DNA of 38,951 bases from Aliicoccus persicus (GTDB lineage: Bacteria > Bacillota > Bacilli > Staphylococcales > Salinicoccaceae), in the NCBI RefSeq assembly GCF_900110815.1, contig NZ_FOIT01000005.1, forward strand, positions 1-38,951. Reading direction: 5' to 3'. Numbering within the stretch: position 1 is the first letter of the stretch; each line of letters begins with the position of its first letter. A model generated the notes under the pieces. The model saw only the letters and a program-made list of their open reading frames with translations, did no database searches and was not told the origin of the DNA. Below, one piece after another: positions 24,618 to 33,968 of the stretch. The translations under genes and the position numbers were made by a program.

Positions 24618-25440
24618 TAGTTGTTACAAACAGTTACACGCCACTTGAAACAACAGCGATAGTAACGAAAGTTTGGGATGACGCTGATAACCAGGATGGT
24701 ATCCGTTCTGAAACGGTTGAAGCACAGTTAACAGGAAACGGTGAAGAAATCGGCGAACCGGTAACATTATCAGAAGAGAATAAATGGACAAACACTTGGA
24801 ACGAACTTCGTGTAAATGAAGCAGGTGAAGCAATTACGTACTCAGTTCTGGAAGTCAATGTGCTAGAAAGCTACACATCAGAGATAGATGATGCAGATCA
24901 TGGTGACATGATTGTGACGAACTGCTACACACCATCAACAATTGATATTCCTGTCATTAAAGTATGGGAAGATGCAGATAACAAGATGGGAAGATGCAGA
25001 TAACAAGGATGGTAATCGTCCGGAGAGTGTCGAAGTTCAATTGATAGCTGATGGCGAAACACTTGGAGAACCAGTGACATTATCGACAGATAACAACTGG
25101 ACAAACACTTGGAACAAACTTCCGTTAAATAATGACGGAGAAGCAATTGTTTACTCAGTCGTGGAAGTTGACGTACCACAAGGTTATACATCATCAGTAA
25201 ACGATGAAAACCATGGCAACATCATCGTCAAGAACAGCTCAGACCCTAGAGTAAGTGTGGGAGACTACGTATGGATTGATGAGAACCGAGATGGTTTACA
25301 AGATGAGACAGATACACCACTTGAAGGTGTAGACTTAAAATCACAGATGGGGAAGGCAACCCTATTACAGATGTCTTCGGTAACCCGGTCGGACCGACAA
25401 CAACTGATAAGAATGGATTCTATACATTTGATAACTTACC
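24618..25440 (+). pseudogene. internal fragment of a Cna-B / SdrD-type surface protein gene, frameshifted
   Basis: An internal slice of a repeat-rich cell-wall adhesin gene. Reading from 24614 gives the end of one Cna-B repeat (DIVVTNSYTP), a full repeat starting TKVWDDADNQDG with WTNTWNELRVNEAGE, and the start of a third (KVWEDADNKDGNRPESVE). Then comes an SdrD_B domain (VSVGDYVWIDENRDGLQD) and FGNPVGPTTTDKNGFYTFDN. Signal peptide, LPXTG anchor, start and stop are all absent. A 22-bp duplication at 24965-25008 breaks the frame, and a second single-base shift lies near 25330-25346. Both ends abut fragments of unrelated genes, so this is a relic or an assembly join. Confidence 0.85.
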
Positions 25441-26008
25441 AGTAATCGTAATACTCACTTTTGGCATGTCTGTTCTGTATGACAGTTTGAATCTCACATA
25501 CGAAGATTCTCCTAGAGAAGCGGACGTCATAGTAATGCTCGGTGGGGGAAACGAAGATAGAATTACGAAGGCTGCTGAATTATATCATGATGGCTATGCC
25601 GATTATGTAATGATTACACCGCTCAGTGATAATCCGCTTCATTATCAGAGTGTAGAAGATGCAGTTCGTCATGGCATATCCGAGCGCCAATTAATACATG
25701 AGTACGATGCGACCAGCACATATACTAACGCAACAAGAACTGCCGATAAAATGCGCGAACACGGTTTCACATCCGCCCTTATTGTAACAAGCGATTACCA
25801 CATGAAACGCTCCAAACTCATTTTTGACAGGGTCAATGACGGGTCTTTCGAATTTACATACATACCAGCACTCAGCACTGAAGGCGAGCGCTGGATTGAG
25901 AGAGATTATGCGTTACGGATTTGGGCGAGCGAGTTTGTCAAGATGTGGGGGTACCGCTTCGGGTTGTACAAATTTGTGGACATAGACGTGGAACTTTATC
26001 AGCCTTAA
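25441..26008 (+). pseudogene. YdcF-like (DUF218) protein gene, 5' end lost or replaced
   Basis: About 180-190 residues of a DUF218/YdcF protein: VIVMLGGGNEDRITKAAELY and the later TNATRTADKMREHGFTSALIVTSDYHMKRS are the family's two conserved blocks. Members are membrane-anchored proteins, one of which (SanA/ElyC-like) affects envelope integrity. The N-terminal helix is cut: only IVILTFGMSVLYDS remains before the domain. At 25440 the frame runs straight into the SdrD-like relic, giving an in-frame join. The first ATG is at 25466 without a ribosome site. The core domain is intact, so a functional product from an unseen start cannot be excluded. Confidence 0.72.
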
Positions 26009-26183
26009 TGCAAATACAAATGACAGAGAAGTAATCGAGAAACTCATTTAAATGGTTTTTGAGACATGGAATTTGCAATAGATAAGAAATAACAGTGCCT
26101 AAAGAATTGTGTATCCCTTATTTTAAAAGGATTTAAAGAACTTGTAACAAAATTACTTAATTAAATTTAGATTAAGATTCTAC

Positions 26184-26189
26184 TATAAT
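26184..26189 (+). promoter_or_regulatory. -10 box for the Asp/Ser-rich secreted protein
   Basis: A perfect TATAAT lies 70 bases before the ATG at 26259. The -35 (TTAAAT, 17 bases upstream) is weak. Nothing else was seen in the 250 bases between 26009 and 26258. Confidence 0.4.
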
Positions 26190-26258
26190 TCGGTTATTTT
26201 TGATTAATTGGACATGTTCAGGGTATCGTTTACCATACTAAAATTAGGTGGTGGCAGT

Positions 26259-27584
26259 ATGAATGCAATACTCATATCTCTATTAGCAGCTTTAATGCTA
26301 TTAGTTGGTATTGGACAAGCTGGATCAAGTGATGTCAATACAGGGGATAGTGACAATGGAATAGTCGGCACGCCGGATGACGATGATGATTCTGGATCAG
26401 ACAACGATTCTGGATCAGACAACGGATCAGATAATGACAATGGTTCTGATGACGGAAATGGATCGGATGATGGTGATGACAATGGGTCAGATAACGGTGA
26501 CGCAGATAATCCACTCGCAAATATTGAAGATTTAATGAACGGTTACTTTGAAGGGCTTAGTGCATACTACGATGATGGAAACGAAGATGTATTTAACTTT
26601 TTAGAAAGTGACTCTGGTGATTTATATGATCAGATTGTAGAAAATGCAGAGTCTGGAGAATATGAAGATTTCATCGTCACATATTGGCAAGTGACTAATG
26701 TAGACACGCTTCAACAAGGTGTTTATATGGTAACGATGGATAGAGAATATCAATATGGTGACGGTGAAACGATTAGCGATGAAGTGACGTATGCGATCCG
26801 TGAAACAGATGGTGAATTAGCAATCATCGATCAAGAACCTGAAGGTAATGATGACGATGATAATGGAGAAGATGATCCATTAGCTGAGATTGAACCAACG
26901 ATAAACGGATTCTTTGATTCACTTGTTCTATATTATCAAGAAGGTGACGAAGCAGTTTTTGAATACTTGGAAGCGAACTCTGGTGACTTATACAATTCTA
27001 TATTAGAAAACAGACAGACAAATGAAGAAACTGGAGAATTTGACAATTTAGTATTCACATCATGGCAAGTAACTGACATCGTTTCACCTGAAGGTGGTCT
27101 ATATAATGTAACAATGGATGTAGAATACCAATATGGTGAAGATCAAACTGTTGTTAGTGATGAAATGACATTTACAATTAGAGACTTTGAAGATGAGTTA
27201 TTAATTGTAGATATCATTGAATCTGAAAATGGTGATGATGAAGGTGACGATAATCCATTGGCGGATATTGAGCCGCTCATGAATGGTTACTTTGAAGCGC
27301 TAAGTGCGTATTACAATGGCGGTAGTGCAGATGTATTTAACTATCTTGAAAATGACACTAGTGATTTATACAACACGATTGTTGAAAATCATGAATCAGG
27401 TGAGTTTGAAAACTTCCTAATCACGTATTGGCAAGTTCAAGATGTTGAAACAGTTGAAGAGAATTTATTCCACGTGACGATGGACAGAGAATACCAATTT
27501 GGTGATGACCAAGAAGGTGAAGACCAAGTCACTTATGTAATTCGTAACACAGATGATGGTTTAATTATTGTAGAGCAAGAATAG
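26259..27584 (+). CDS. secreted protein: Asp/Ser/Gly-rich linker plus three NTF2/TcaA-like repeats
   Basis: Not recognised as a named gene. The 441-residue product begins MNAILISLLAALMLLVGIGQA, a signal-like helix without Lys or Arg. The ATG at 26259 has AGGTGGTGG 5 bases upstream; an in-frame start at 26208 would add FRVSFTILKLGGGS but has no site. Residues about 25-80 are a low-complexity run of GSDN/DDG repeats like an Sdr stalk. Then come three copies of a 105-residue domain (PLANIEDLMNGYFEGLSAYY, PLAEIEPTINGFFDSLVLYY, PLADIEPLMNGYFEALSAYY), each with a TYWQV-type strand and MDREYQYG. They resemble the NTF2-like C-terminal domain of TcaA-type envelope proteins. No LPXTG motif or membrane anchor is present. 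It stands alone with its own terminator. Confidence 0.72.
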   Translation: MNAILISLLAALMLLVGIGQAGSSDVNTGDSDNGIVGTPDDDDDSGSDNDSGSDNGSDNDNGSDDGNGSDDGDDNGSDNGDADNPLANIEDLMNGYFEGLSAYYDDGNEDVFNFLESDSGDLYDQIVENAESGEYEDFIVTYWQVTNVDTLQQGVYMVTMDREYQYGDGETISDEVTYAIRETDGELAIIDQEPEGNDDDDNGEDDPLAEIEPTINGFFDSLVLYYQEGDEAVFEYLEANSGDLYNSILENRQTNEETGEFDNLVFTSWQVTDIVSPEGGLYNVTMDVEYQYGEDQTVVSDEMTFTIRDFEDELLIVDIIESENGDDEGDDNPLADIEPLMNGYFEALSAYYNGGSADVFNYLENDTSDLYNTIVENHESGEFENFLITYWQVQDVETVEENLFHVTMDREYQFGDDQEGEDQVTYVIRNTDDGLIIVEQE

Positions 27585-27604
27585 TAAATTAGTTGAACAT
27601 TTAA

Positions 27605-27646
27605 GGGGTACATCTAAACGGTTGTTGTTTAGTGGTACCTCTTTTT
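27605..27646 (+). terminator. terminator after the three-repeat secreted protein
   Basis: GGGGTAC / GTACCTC and CTAAAC / GTTTAG form a two-part stem (27605-27641) with one internal mismatch pair, followed by TTTTT. Confidence 0.82.
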
Positions 27647-27736
27647 CTATTATCTTTAAATTTTGTTATCTCTAAATTTGATTCACTCTATTACTTTAAT
27701 AATTGTTATATCTAATGATTGTATTTTGTTAATACT

Positions 27737-28180
27737 CTACAACGTCTGCATGTACGTAAGAGTAAAGTAGCCACCAAGATATACACCAAATGCGGTGATG
27801 ACGAGGACTGCTTCGATGATTTTTTCTTTACGGTTTTTAAATGTAATGAAGGTATTTAAGAGCAGTAGGAAAATACCCGGTATAAAGTAGAGGACATTGA
27901 ACTCGATTGTTGCTTCTGGACCACTTGTCATGAACGGGATTAACATATTATAAAACGTTGATTGAAAGGGGGGAATGAAGGAAGATGTAAACATCAGAAT
28001 CCCTGGAACGACGATGTAGCTGATGACGAATGCAAAGCCAATCATCTGCTTTTTATCTCCACGCAGTAAAAATCCTCTAAGCGGCGTATAGACGAGTAGT
28101 TGGATATAGACGGCATTTAATAGTAAGGATGTTACCCCGAGTGCAAGCATATATATTAATACCCCTAGATTCGGCTCCAT
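27737..28180 (-). CDS. four-helix membrane protein of unknown function
   Basis: A 147-residue product, not recognised. Four hydrophobic helices are visible (about residues 7-28, 46-66, 92-112 and 122-142) with a basic loop (RGDKKQ) after the first and FKNRKEK before the last. The ATG at 28180 has AGGGGG 8 bases upstream. It is transcribed away from the large ABC-2 operon whose promoter lies in the shared 180-base gap. It may be part of that system, but nothing in the sequence proves it. Confidence 0.65.
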   Translation of the reverse strand: MEPNLGVLIYMLALGVTSLLLNAVYIQLLVYTPLRGFLLRGDKKQMIGFAFVISYIVVPGILMFTSSFIPPFQSTFYNMLIPFMTSGPEATIEFNVLYFIPGIFLLLLNTFITFKNRKEKIIEAVLVITAFGVYLGGYFTLTYMQTL

Positions 28181-28272
28181 ATCATTTCCCCCTAATTTTC
28201 ACTTGATTTTATTATATATCAAAAGATTATATGTTTTTTTAAAACTTCGCACAATGGGACATATATCTTGTG

Positions 28273-28278
28273 TATAAT
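28273..28278 (+). promoter_or_regulatory. -10 box of the duplicated ABC-2 operon
   Basis: A perfect TATAAT lies 84 bases before the first permease gene. No clear -35 sequence was found, so an activator may be needed or the promoter may lie elsewhere. Confidence 0.4.
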
Positions 28279-28361
28279 AAAACTAGTGTATTTATTTTTA
28301 TGAAATATCTGTGAAATTTATTTTGATAATATCGGTAGCTAGGGTAATAAGGGGGATTTAC

Positions 28362-29591
28362 ATGTTTCGCGTCGTTTTTAATGAAACAAGAAAGAAGATT
28401 GTACGCAATAAGAAAAACAGGTTGCTAGTCGTTTTGACGATTTTAGCGATTTTTATTTATACATTGATCATTATGCCAGGTCAATCGCATCCGACGGAGG
28501 TCGACCAGACGACTTTTAATTTACAGATGAACACCGAGATGAATATGGCAGAAGAGCGATTGATTGATGGGACGATTGGTGTAAACCGAATGAGTGGTGT
28601 TGATACGTATTTATACTCTAAACAGCGTTATGAAACTTACGATACATATTTACAAGCCATTGAAGACGGAAACGCAAAACTATTTATAGATAATATTGCA
28701 AACGTATGGCCGAATCATTTACGAGAGAATTTAGATGATTATGTGTACGATCGTGCGGGTCTGGATTTCAATGCGATTGTCTACGAACGTTCAACACTAA
28801 CGCGCAATATCTCTTTGATTGCTCTGCACGATAACATCTCCATGCATACTGTACAGGAGAAAACTTCGATTCAGCAACTCTATTCTTTTTTTAAAGGTTA
28901 CGGTCCATTAATCATATTTTTGGCTACTATTTTTATTGCAAGTGAAATTTTAGTAGTAGATAGAAAACATAAAACATTGAAAGCAGGGCCACCAATCAGT
29001 TGGTGGAATTATATATTCTATCAATCCATTTCTACTTATATAATTATTGCAATATTTGCAGCAATTGCTATAACGTTATTCTTTTTTGTGAACGGGATTC
29101 TTTACGGTACGGGTCCAGCTGATCTTCTTGTGAATCATTATATTTACAATTCTGAAGGTGGTCTGTCGAGTTTTAGAGGGGACCCTTCACACTTTGAGAC
29201 GCAGTACGCTTGGATATTTGTATTAAAAGCGGTCGGTCTCGTATTACTCATCATGTTTTTACTCATTCGTTTGAATGCATTATTTAGTTTAATTTTTAGA
29301 AATGAAATTTTAGTCATGGTGCTCGGATTTGCGATTGTACTCGTTACAATTATTTACGGTACAGATGGCTCTGGTGAAATTTTAGGATTCCCAGGTTACT
29401 TCTTCCCTCAAAACTACTTTGAAGTCGGCAGTGTTATCAGTGGGGAAAGAAATTATTTTGCAACGACGGATATGTATAACTCTGTCACAGGTTCTATCGT
29501 TATTGTTTGTACGATTATCGTTGTTGAAATCTTGTTATACATCGCCTCTATTTGGATGAATAGACAGAAGTTCGAAAGGGAGGTGCGCTAG
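28362..29591 (+). CDS. ABC-2 type permease, subunit A, first copy
   Basis: A 409-residue membrane protein: a basic N-terminus (FNETRKKIVRNKKNR), one helix (about residues 22-40), a large external segment of about 140 residues, then five helices at the C-terminal half (from about residue 185), ending MNRQKFEREVR. This is the ABC-2 exporter permease layout. Conserved between the two A copies are TSIQQLY, FIASEILVVDRKHKTLKAGPP before a YIFYQS helix, FRGD, GFPGYFFPQNYFEVG and the C-terminal NRQ(K/R)FER. The ATG at 28362 has AAGGGGG 7 bases upstream; the open frame begins earlier without a site. It is directly followed (no gap) by subunit B. The substrate is unknown. Confidence 0.8.
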   Translation: MFRVVFNETRKKIVRNKKNRLLVVLTILAIFIYTLIIMPGQSHPTEVDQTTFNLQMNTEMNMAEERLIDGTIGVNRMSGVDTYLYSKQRYETYDTYLQAIEDGNAKLFIDNIANVWPNHLRENLDDYVYDRAGLDFNAIVYERSTLTRNISLIALHDNISMHTVQEKTSIQQLYSFFKGYGPLIIFLATIFIASEILVVDRKHKTLKAGPPISWWNYIFYQSISTYIIIAIFAAIAITLFFFVNGILYGTGPADLLVNHYIYNSEGGLSSFRGDPSHFETQYAWIFVLKAVGLVLLIMFLLIRLNALFSLIFRNEILVMVLGFAIVLVTIIYGTDGSGEILGFPGYFFPQNYFEVGSVISGERNYFATTDMYNSVTGSIVIVCTIIVVEILLYIASIWMNRQKFEREVR

Positions 29592-30764
29592 ATGAGAATT
29601 TTCAAATGGGAAATGTTGAAGATTTTAAGAGATTGGAAAGTAAGAATTTTACTTTTGGCATTGTTGATTTTCTTAGCGACGTTTTCAAGTTTTTATCAGA
29701 ACCAAAATGTATCGTTGCCACTAGAAAACATTCGTGAGCAATACTCACAAGTTGAAAATGTATATTACGCGACTCCTGAAGCGCACTTAGAGACGGAAGT
29801 CGGACAGTACGTGGATGAATTGCTTGCAGAGAACCAATGGTTACTCGGTATGCAGCGCTATATATTAAATCAACGAGATGGGAACACCGTAGAAGGTATG
29901 GAAGAATTGGTTGGAAACTATGTTGAGCAAGGGATGCAGATCAACGAAAATATACTGACGCTCCATGCGGTGACTGATTTTGAATCGTATGATTTACTCG
30001 TACAGAATTTACCTTCTGTGGAGGAAGCAGAAGCGGAGATGCAGTTCTTAACGTATTTAAGTGAGAACGATGTCGACATTGACTGGAATCCGATGAGTCC
30101 AAGTTTGGTATTGTTTGAGTTAATCAATACGGTTGCGGGTATTTTCTTGTTCATTGTTGCTGCTGTCATGGGCGCAGACCGGTTCAGTTTAGACCAAGAA
30201 CGCAACTGGAGTATTACACAAGGTATTCCATTGTCGTGGCATTTCCAGTGGCGCATGCGGACGTTTATTAACTGGATGTTGATATGGATTGTTTCCATTC
30301 TAGGTATTTTGATTTCATATTTCGTAAGTACGACTTATGCGGATACGGGGACGTTGTTATACCCAGTTCAGTTATACGGTCCGACATATGTTGAACATAT
30401 TAGCGTACTCAGTTACGCCATTGTGGTGACATTGCTGGTGATGGTTTTAAGTTATTTAATTATTAAACTGTCCGTTGGACTGAGTTGGGTATTTAGAAAT
30501 ATTTACTTAACGATTGCAATCGTTGTCGGCGTGTTCTTTATCCCGTATATATTTACAGTTTTACCGGCTGGTAACGGGATGAATCCATTGTTGTATTTAC
30601 AAATTGAACCGGTGCTCAATGGATTTTGGGATCCGATGTTTGTGAATATTCCACGGATGATCGTTGCGTTTCTACTTATATTCATTATTATCGAAGTGCT
30701 GTTCTTCTTCATTTTCAAGTTGATTCCAACGCGAACTGGGAAGCTTGAAAGGAGGAAAAACTAA
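29592..30764 (+). CDS. ABC-2 type permease, subunit B, first copy
   Basis: A 390-residue membrane protein, partner of subunit A. It starts MRIFKWEMLKILRDWKVRIL with one helix, has a 130-residue external segment, and then five helices from about residue 175 to the end, closing with FKLIPTRTGKLERRKN. Motifs shared with the second B copy include LAENQWLLGMQRYILNQRDG-like text, GADRFSLDQERNWSITQGIP before an H-x-QW segment, and LYLQIEPVL. It abuts subunit A, with GGGAGG before its ATG, and its stop overlaps the lipoprotein ATG by one base (TAATG). The heteromeric pair A+B would form the membrane channel. Confidence 0.8.
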   Translation: MRIFKWEMLKILRDWKVRILLLALLIFLATFSSFYQNQNVSLPLENIREQYSQVENVYYATPEAHLETEVGQYVDELLAENQWLLGMQRYILNQRDGNTVEGMEELVGNYVEQGMQINENILTLHAVTDFESYDLLVQNLPSVEEAEAEMQFLTYLSENDVDIDWNPMSPSLVLFELINTVAGIFLFIVAAVMGADRFSLDQERNWSITQGIPLSWHFQWRMRTFINWMLIWIVSILGILISYFVSTTYADTGTLLYPVQLYGPTYVEHISVLSYAIVVTLLVMVLSYLIIKLSVGLSWVFRNIYLTIAIVVGVFFIPYIFTVLPAGNGMNPLLYLQIEPVLNGFWDPMFVNIPRMIVAFLLIFIIIEVLFFFIFKLIPTRTGKLERRKN

Positions 30765-31540
30765 TGAAACTACTTAAGTTTTGTATATTAGCAAGTGCAG
30801 TTATGTTAAGTGGTTGTGCGTTTCACGGTATCATGCCAACACAATATGATGGTGAGCCGCTTGAGCGTGATGGTGAAGCAATTGAAGCATATGTAAATGA
30901 CGGGCAGATAATAAATATAAATGCGGACCGTTATCCATTTATAGAAAGTAATGATTTAACTGGTTTAGCTGAAGTGGAAGGATCTGATGATGATACTGAG
31001 GTAATTGAAGCCGGTGAATATACGGTGCCCGATGATTTTGAACCTGGTATTTACCAGCTGGAAATTGGTGGTGATGTGAGCTCTTCTGCAGTCGTCGTCT
31101 ATGACAGTGATGATGTGCGTGTGTTAGAGACATCGTTGCTCGGACGAAACGGGACGAGTCATGTGATGCTCGATGACGGATATCGTTTAGAGTTTAAAAC
31201 ACGGTTTGGGACTTTGAATGTAACACCGATTGAATCTGAAATGGTTGAAGCGGGTGAAGAGGGTCTTGTTATTCCGCAAGGAATATACATTGTAGGTGAG
31301 CATATTGAAGCTGGTGATTATTCTCTGAAAAGTGAAGAGTTACTGGTGATGCGAAATGATGGTGTACCAGAAGTGTTTTGGAATAGTTATGGCGTCACAT
31401 ACGAGCATGTCATGGAGCGCACGATGACAGATGATTACCGTCCGGATGAACTGGCAGAATCAGATTTAGAAGTCATCGTGAACTTATCTGAAGGTGATGT
31501 CGTCATAGTTGAGAAGGTATTAAGCATTCTAAAAAACTAA
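30764..31540 (+). CDS. lipoprotein of the ABC-2 system, first copy
   Basis: A 258-residue lipoprotein. The signal MKLLKFCILASAVMLSGC has the lipobox LSGC, with Cys18 as the lipidated residue. The mature part opens AFHGIMPTQYDGEPLERDGEA, similar to the second copy (QFYGIWPQSYDGIPINNNPEG). It then holds two related beta domains, each marked by a GxY-type turn: AGEYTVPDDFEPGIYQLE (from about residue 86) and PQGIYIVGEHIEAGDYSL (from about 171), the latter followed by LLVMRNDGVPEV. The protein would sit on the outer face of the membrane next to the permease's large external segments. GAAAGGAGG lies 9 bases before the ATG. I know no characterised member. Confidence 0.78.
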   Translation: MKLLKFCILASAVMLSGCAFHGIMPTQYDGEPLERDGEAIEAYVNDGQIININADRYPFIESNDLTGLAEVEGSDDDTEVIEAGEYTVPDDFEPGIYQLEIGGDVSSSAVVVYDSDDVRVLETSLLGRNGTSHVMLDDGYRLEFKTRFGTLNVTPIESEMVEAGEEGLVIPQGIYIVGEHIEAGDYSLKSEELLVMRNDGVPEVFWNSYGVTYEHVMERTMTDDYRPDELAESDLEVIVNLSEGDVVIVEKVLSILKN

Positions 31541-31560
31541 CATAGAAAAGAGGGGAAGGC

Positions 31561-32793
31561 ATGTTCCGCTATGTATTTACTGAAACGATGAAACGAACTT
31601 GGCGCAACAGAAAATTAAGGCTATTGTTCGTGCTTACGGTTCTTTTGATTTTAGTTTATTGTACGTTAGTTTTACCTAGAACATCGACGAATGCGATATT
31701 TGATGCGACTGCGACGGAAGCACAAGTCGAGAATCATTACGGGACGAAAGAGAATCAACTCTCTTCGGGTACTGTACAATTTACACAATTCACAAGTTCG
31801 AACACTTACTCACAAGCAAAAAAAGATTTTGAAGAATTGTCACAGCTTCACTACGCCATTCAAGATGGTGACCTTGCGCGAATTATGCAGCTCACAGACC
31901 TCGGTATACGTGGTGTTGTCTCTGATGAAGGTGATGTACCGAGTTTATTTCCAGCACGAGAATCGAGTGATTTTGCATTACAGGGGTATTATTATGCTTC
32001 ATCGAGTACAGAAGACTTGAATACGAATCAAGTCAGCACACACATGTTAGAAGATAAAACAGCAATTCAACAACTGTATCGATTTGTTGAACGTTACTTG
32101 CCATTTGCATTTTTGCTCATCACTGCGTTTATAGCGAGTGAAGTGCTCGTGTCGGACCGAAAACATCCGACGATAAAGGCAGGGAAACCGATTGATTGGC
32201 GCATGTATATCTTTTACCAATCCGTTGCTGTATTTGTCATCTGTGGACTGTACATGATCGGCACGATGGTGATATACACTGCGGTGAACGGGTTGTTGTT
32301 TGGATTTGGTCCGTTAGGTATCGAAATAACAAGCTATGCAATGACGCCGCAGGAAAACACGCTGATCAACACGTACAGGGGTGACATGTCATTCTTTGGC
32401 TATCAAAATGGGTGGATTTATGTTGGACTTTCGATGGTGTTCATTCTCGTAATGATGTATGTGCTCATTCGAGTTTCCATGTTGTTTTCTCTTATATTTA
32501 GACAAGATATGATCGTGCTTGTTCTATCGATTTTACTTGTCACAGTGTCATCGATTTATTTAGCGGATAGTTCTGCTGGTATTTTTGGCATTGATCCATG
32601 GTACTTGCCACATAACTATATTGAAATCGGACGCGTGTTAATGGGTGAAATGAACTATATTGCTTTTACTGATCAATTCACATTCGTTAATGGTTTAATC
32701 GCGATGGCATTTACGTTACTTGTCGTTGAAGTGTTGCTATTCGTTACTTCATTTATTATGAACAGACAGCGTTTCGAAAGGCAGGTGCGTTAA
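31561..32793 (+). CDS. ABC-2 type permease, subunit A, second copy
   Basis: A 410-residue paralogue of the first permease A, collinear with it along its whole length: MFRYVFTETMKRTWRNRKLRL, a first helix, an external segment, TAIQQLYRFVERY, FIASEVLVSDRKHPTIKAG, YRGDMSFFGYQNGWIYVG, DPWYLPHNYIEIGRVLMGE and the end MNRQRFERQVR. GAGGGGAAGG precedes the ATG. By eye roughly one third to one half of residues match the first copy, with the external segment most different, so the duplication is old and the two copies may handle different partners. It starts 20 bases after the first lipoprotein gene. Confidence 0.8.
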   Translation: MFRYVFTETMKRTWRNRKLRLLFVLTVLLILVYCTLVLPRTSTNAIFDATATEAQVENHYGTKENQLSSGTVQFTQFTSSNTYSQAKKDFEELSQLHYAIQDGDLARIMQLTDLGIRGVVSDEGDVPSLFPARESSDFALQGYYYASSSTEDLNTNQVSTHMLEDKTAIQQLYRFVERYLPFAFLLITAFIASEVLVSDRKHPTIKAGKPIDWRMYIFYQSVAVFVICGLYMIGTMVIYTAVNGLLFGFGPLGIEITSYAMTPQENTLINTYRGDMSFFGYQNGWIYVGLSMVFILVMMYVLIRVSMLFSLIFRQDMIVLVLSILLVTVSSIYLADSSAGIFGIDPWYLPHNYIEIGRVLMGEMNYIAFTDQFTFVNGLIAMAFTLLVVEVLLFVTSFIMNRQRFERQVR

Positions 32794-32795
32794 CG

Positions 32796-33968
32796 ATGAA
32801 GCTTGCTAAATGGGATTTTTTAAAGATTATAAGAGATTCAAAATCGCGTGTGTTGTTAATTGGGTTGTTTTTGTTCATCGGATCATTTTCGTATTTTTAT
32901 CAGCAGAATGAGTTTTTAGATTTATCGGATGAATATTTATCAGAAAGTCACATTTATTTGGATACATTTAATGCATTGACGGATAGTAGTTTAGCGACAG
33001 AACAAGGTCAGGAAATCGATCGGCGACTTGCACGAAACCAAACGATCAGTGGGATGCTGGCATTTATTATCGGGCAAGATGAAGGTAATACAGTGCAAGA
33101 TTTAGAAAGCGTTGTTGGTGACTTTGTCGAACAAAGTATGGAGCTAAATGAAAATGTGCTATTTTTCTATGACCAAACTGACTTTCCGCAATATGATGCA
33201 CTGATTCGACTCATGCCACCGAGAGAAGTGGCTTTAGAACAATATGAGCTATATGCTTATATGGCAGAGCGCGGCATACAAGTCGATGCAAACCAAGCAT
33301 CACCAGGCATGGCATTATACAGTTTAATTCAGTTGTTATCCGGCGTGTTCATCATAATCATTGCAGCGGTAATCGGTGCAGACAGTTTTAGTCGGGACCA
33401 AGAAAGTAATTGGAGTATTACGCAAGGTCTGCCGGTGACGTGGCATCGTCAGTGGTATACGCGAACAGCGATTCATTGGAGCTTGATGTGGATCGTAATT
33501 TTAGTCGGAATCGTCACCTCCTTCTTAATCAGTTTAATCGGGGCAGACTCAACCGCACTAAATTATCCAGTGCCGCTTTATCAAGGGGAGAACGTCGCGT
33601 ATGTCAGCGTGTTGACGTACACGGTCATCGTCACAATTCTCGTCATGATACTCAGCTACTTAGCACTTAGACTTGCGATTGGTATGAGTTTTATCTTTAG
33701 AAATATTTACTTAACGATCGCGCTCGTACTCATGGTGTTCTTTATCCCGTATGCGTTTTTAATCATACCGCCGATGTCGGATGTAAACCCGCTCTTATAT
33801 TTACAAATCTCACCTGCACTTGAACAGTGGTGGTATCCACTGAATACGCAGTTGTGGCAAATGTTACTTAGCTTTGCTGTACTATTTATTGTAATTGAGC
33901 TCGTATTCCTATATGTATTTACACTAATTCCAACACGTATGGGTAAACTTGAAAGGAGAAGAAAATAA
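32796..33968 (+). CDS. ABC-2 type permease, subunit B, second copy
   Basis: A 390-residue paralogue of the first permease B, with exactly the same length. Collinear motifs: MKLAKWDFLKIIRDSKSRVL, a first helix, LARNQTISGMLAFIIGQDEG, GADSFSRDQESNWSITQGLP, TWHRQWYTRTAIHWSLMWI, FRNIYLTIALVLMVFFIPY, LYLQISPALE and the end LIPTRMGKLERRRK. It starts 2 bases after subunit A (copy 2), with CAGGTG before its ATG, and its stop overlaps the ATG of the ATPase gene by one base. It has six predicted helices and one large external segment after the first. Confidence 0.8.
   Translation: MKLAKWDFLKIIRDSKSRVLLIGLFLFIGSFSYFYQQNEFLDLSDEYLSESHIYLDTFNALTDSSLATEQGQEIDRRLARNQTISGMLAFIIGQDEGNTVQDLESVVGDFVEQSMELNENVLFFYDQTDFPQYDALIRLMPPREVALEQYELYAYMAERGIQVDANQASPGMALYSLIQLLSGVFIIIIAAVIGADSFSRDQESNWSITQGLPVTWHRQWYTRTAIHWSLMWIVILVGIVTSFLISLIGADSTALNYPVPLYQGENVAYVSVLTYTVIVTILVMILSYLALRLAIGMSFIFRNIYLTIALVLMVFFIPYAFLIIPPMSDVNPLLYLQISPALEQWWYPLNTQLWQMLLSFAVLFIVIELVFLYVFTLIPTRMGKLERRRK

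Noticed and set aside
24942-25445. Independent 167-codon gene beginning at 24942
   Set aside because: Its first 15 codons are out-of-frame read-through of the preceding Cna-B repeat and its end follows another frameshift; it is part of the surface-protein relic.
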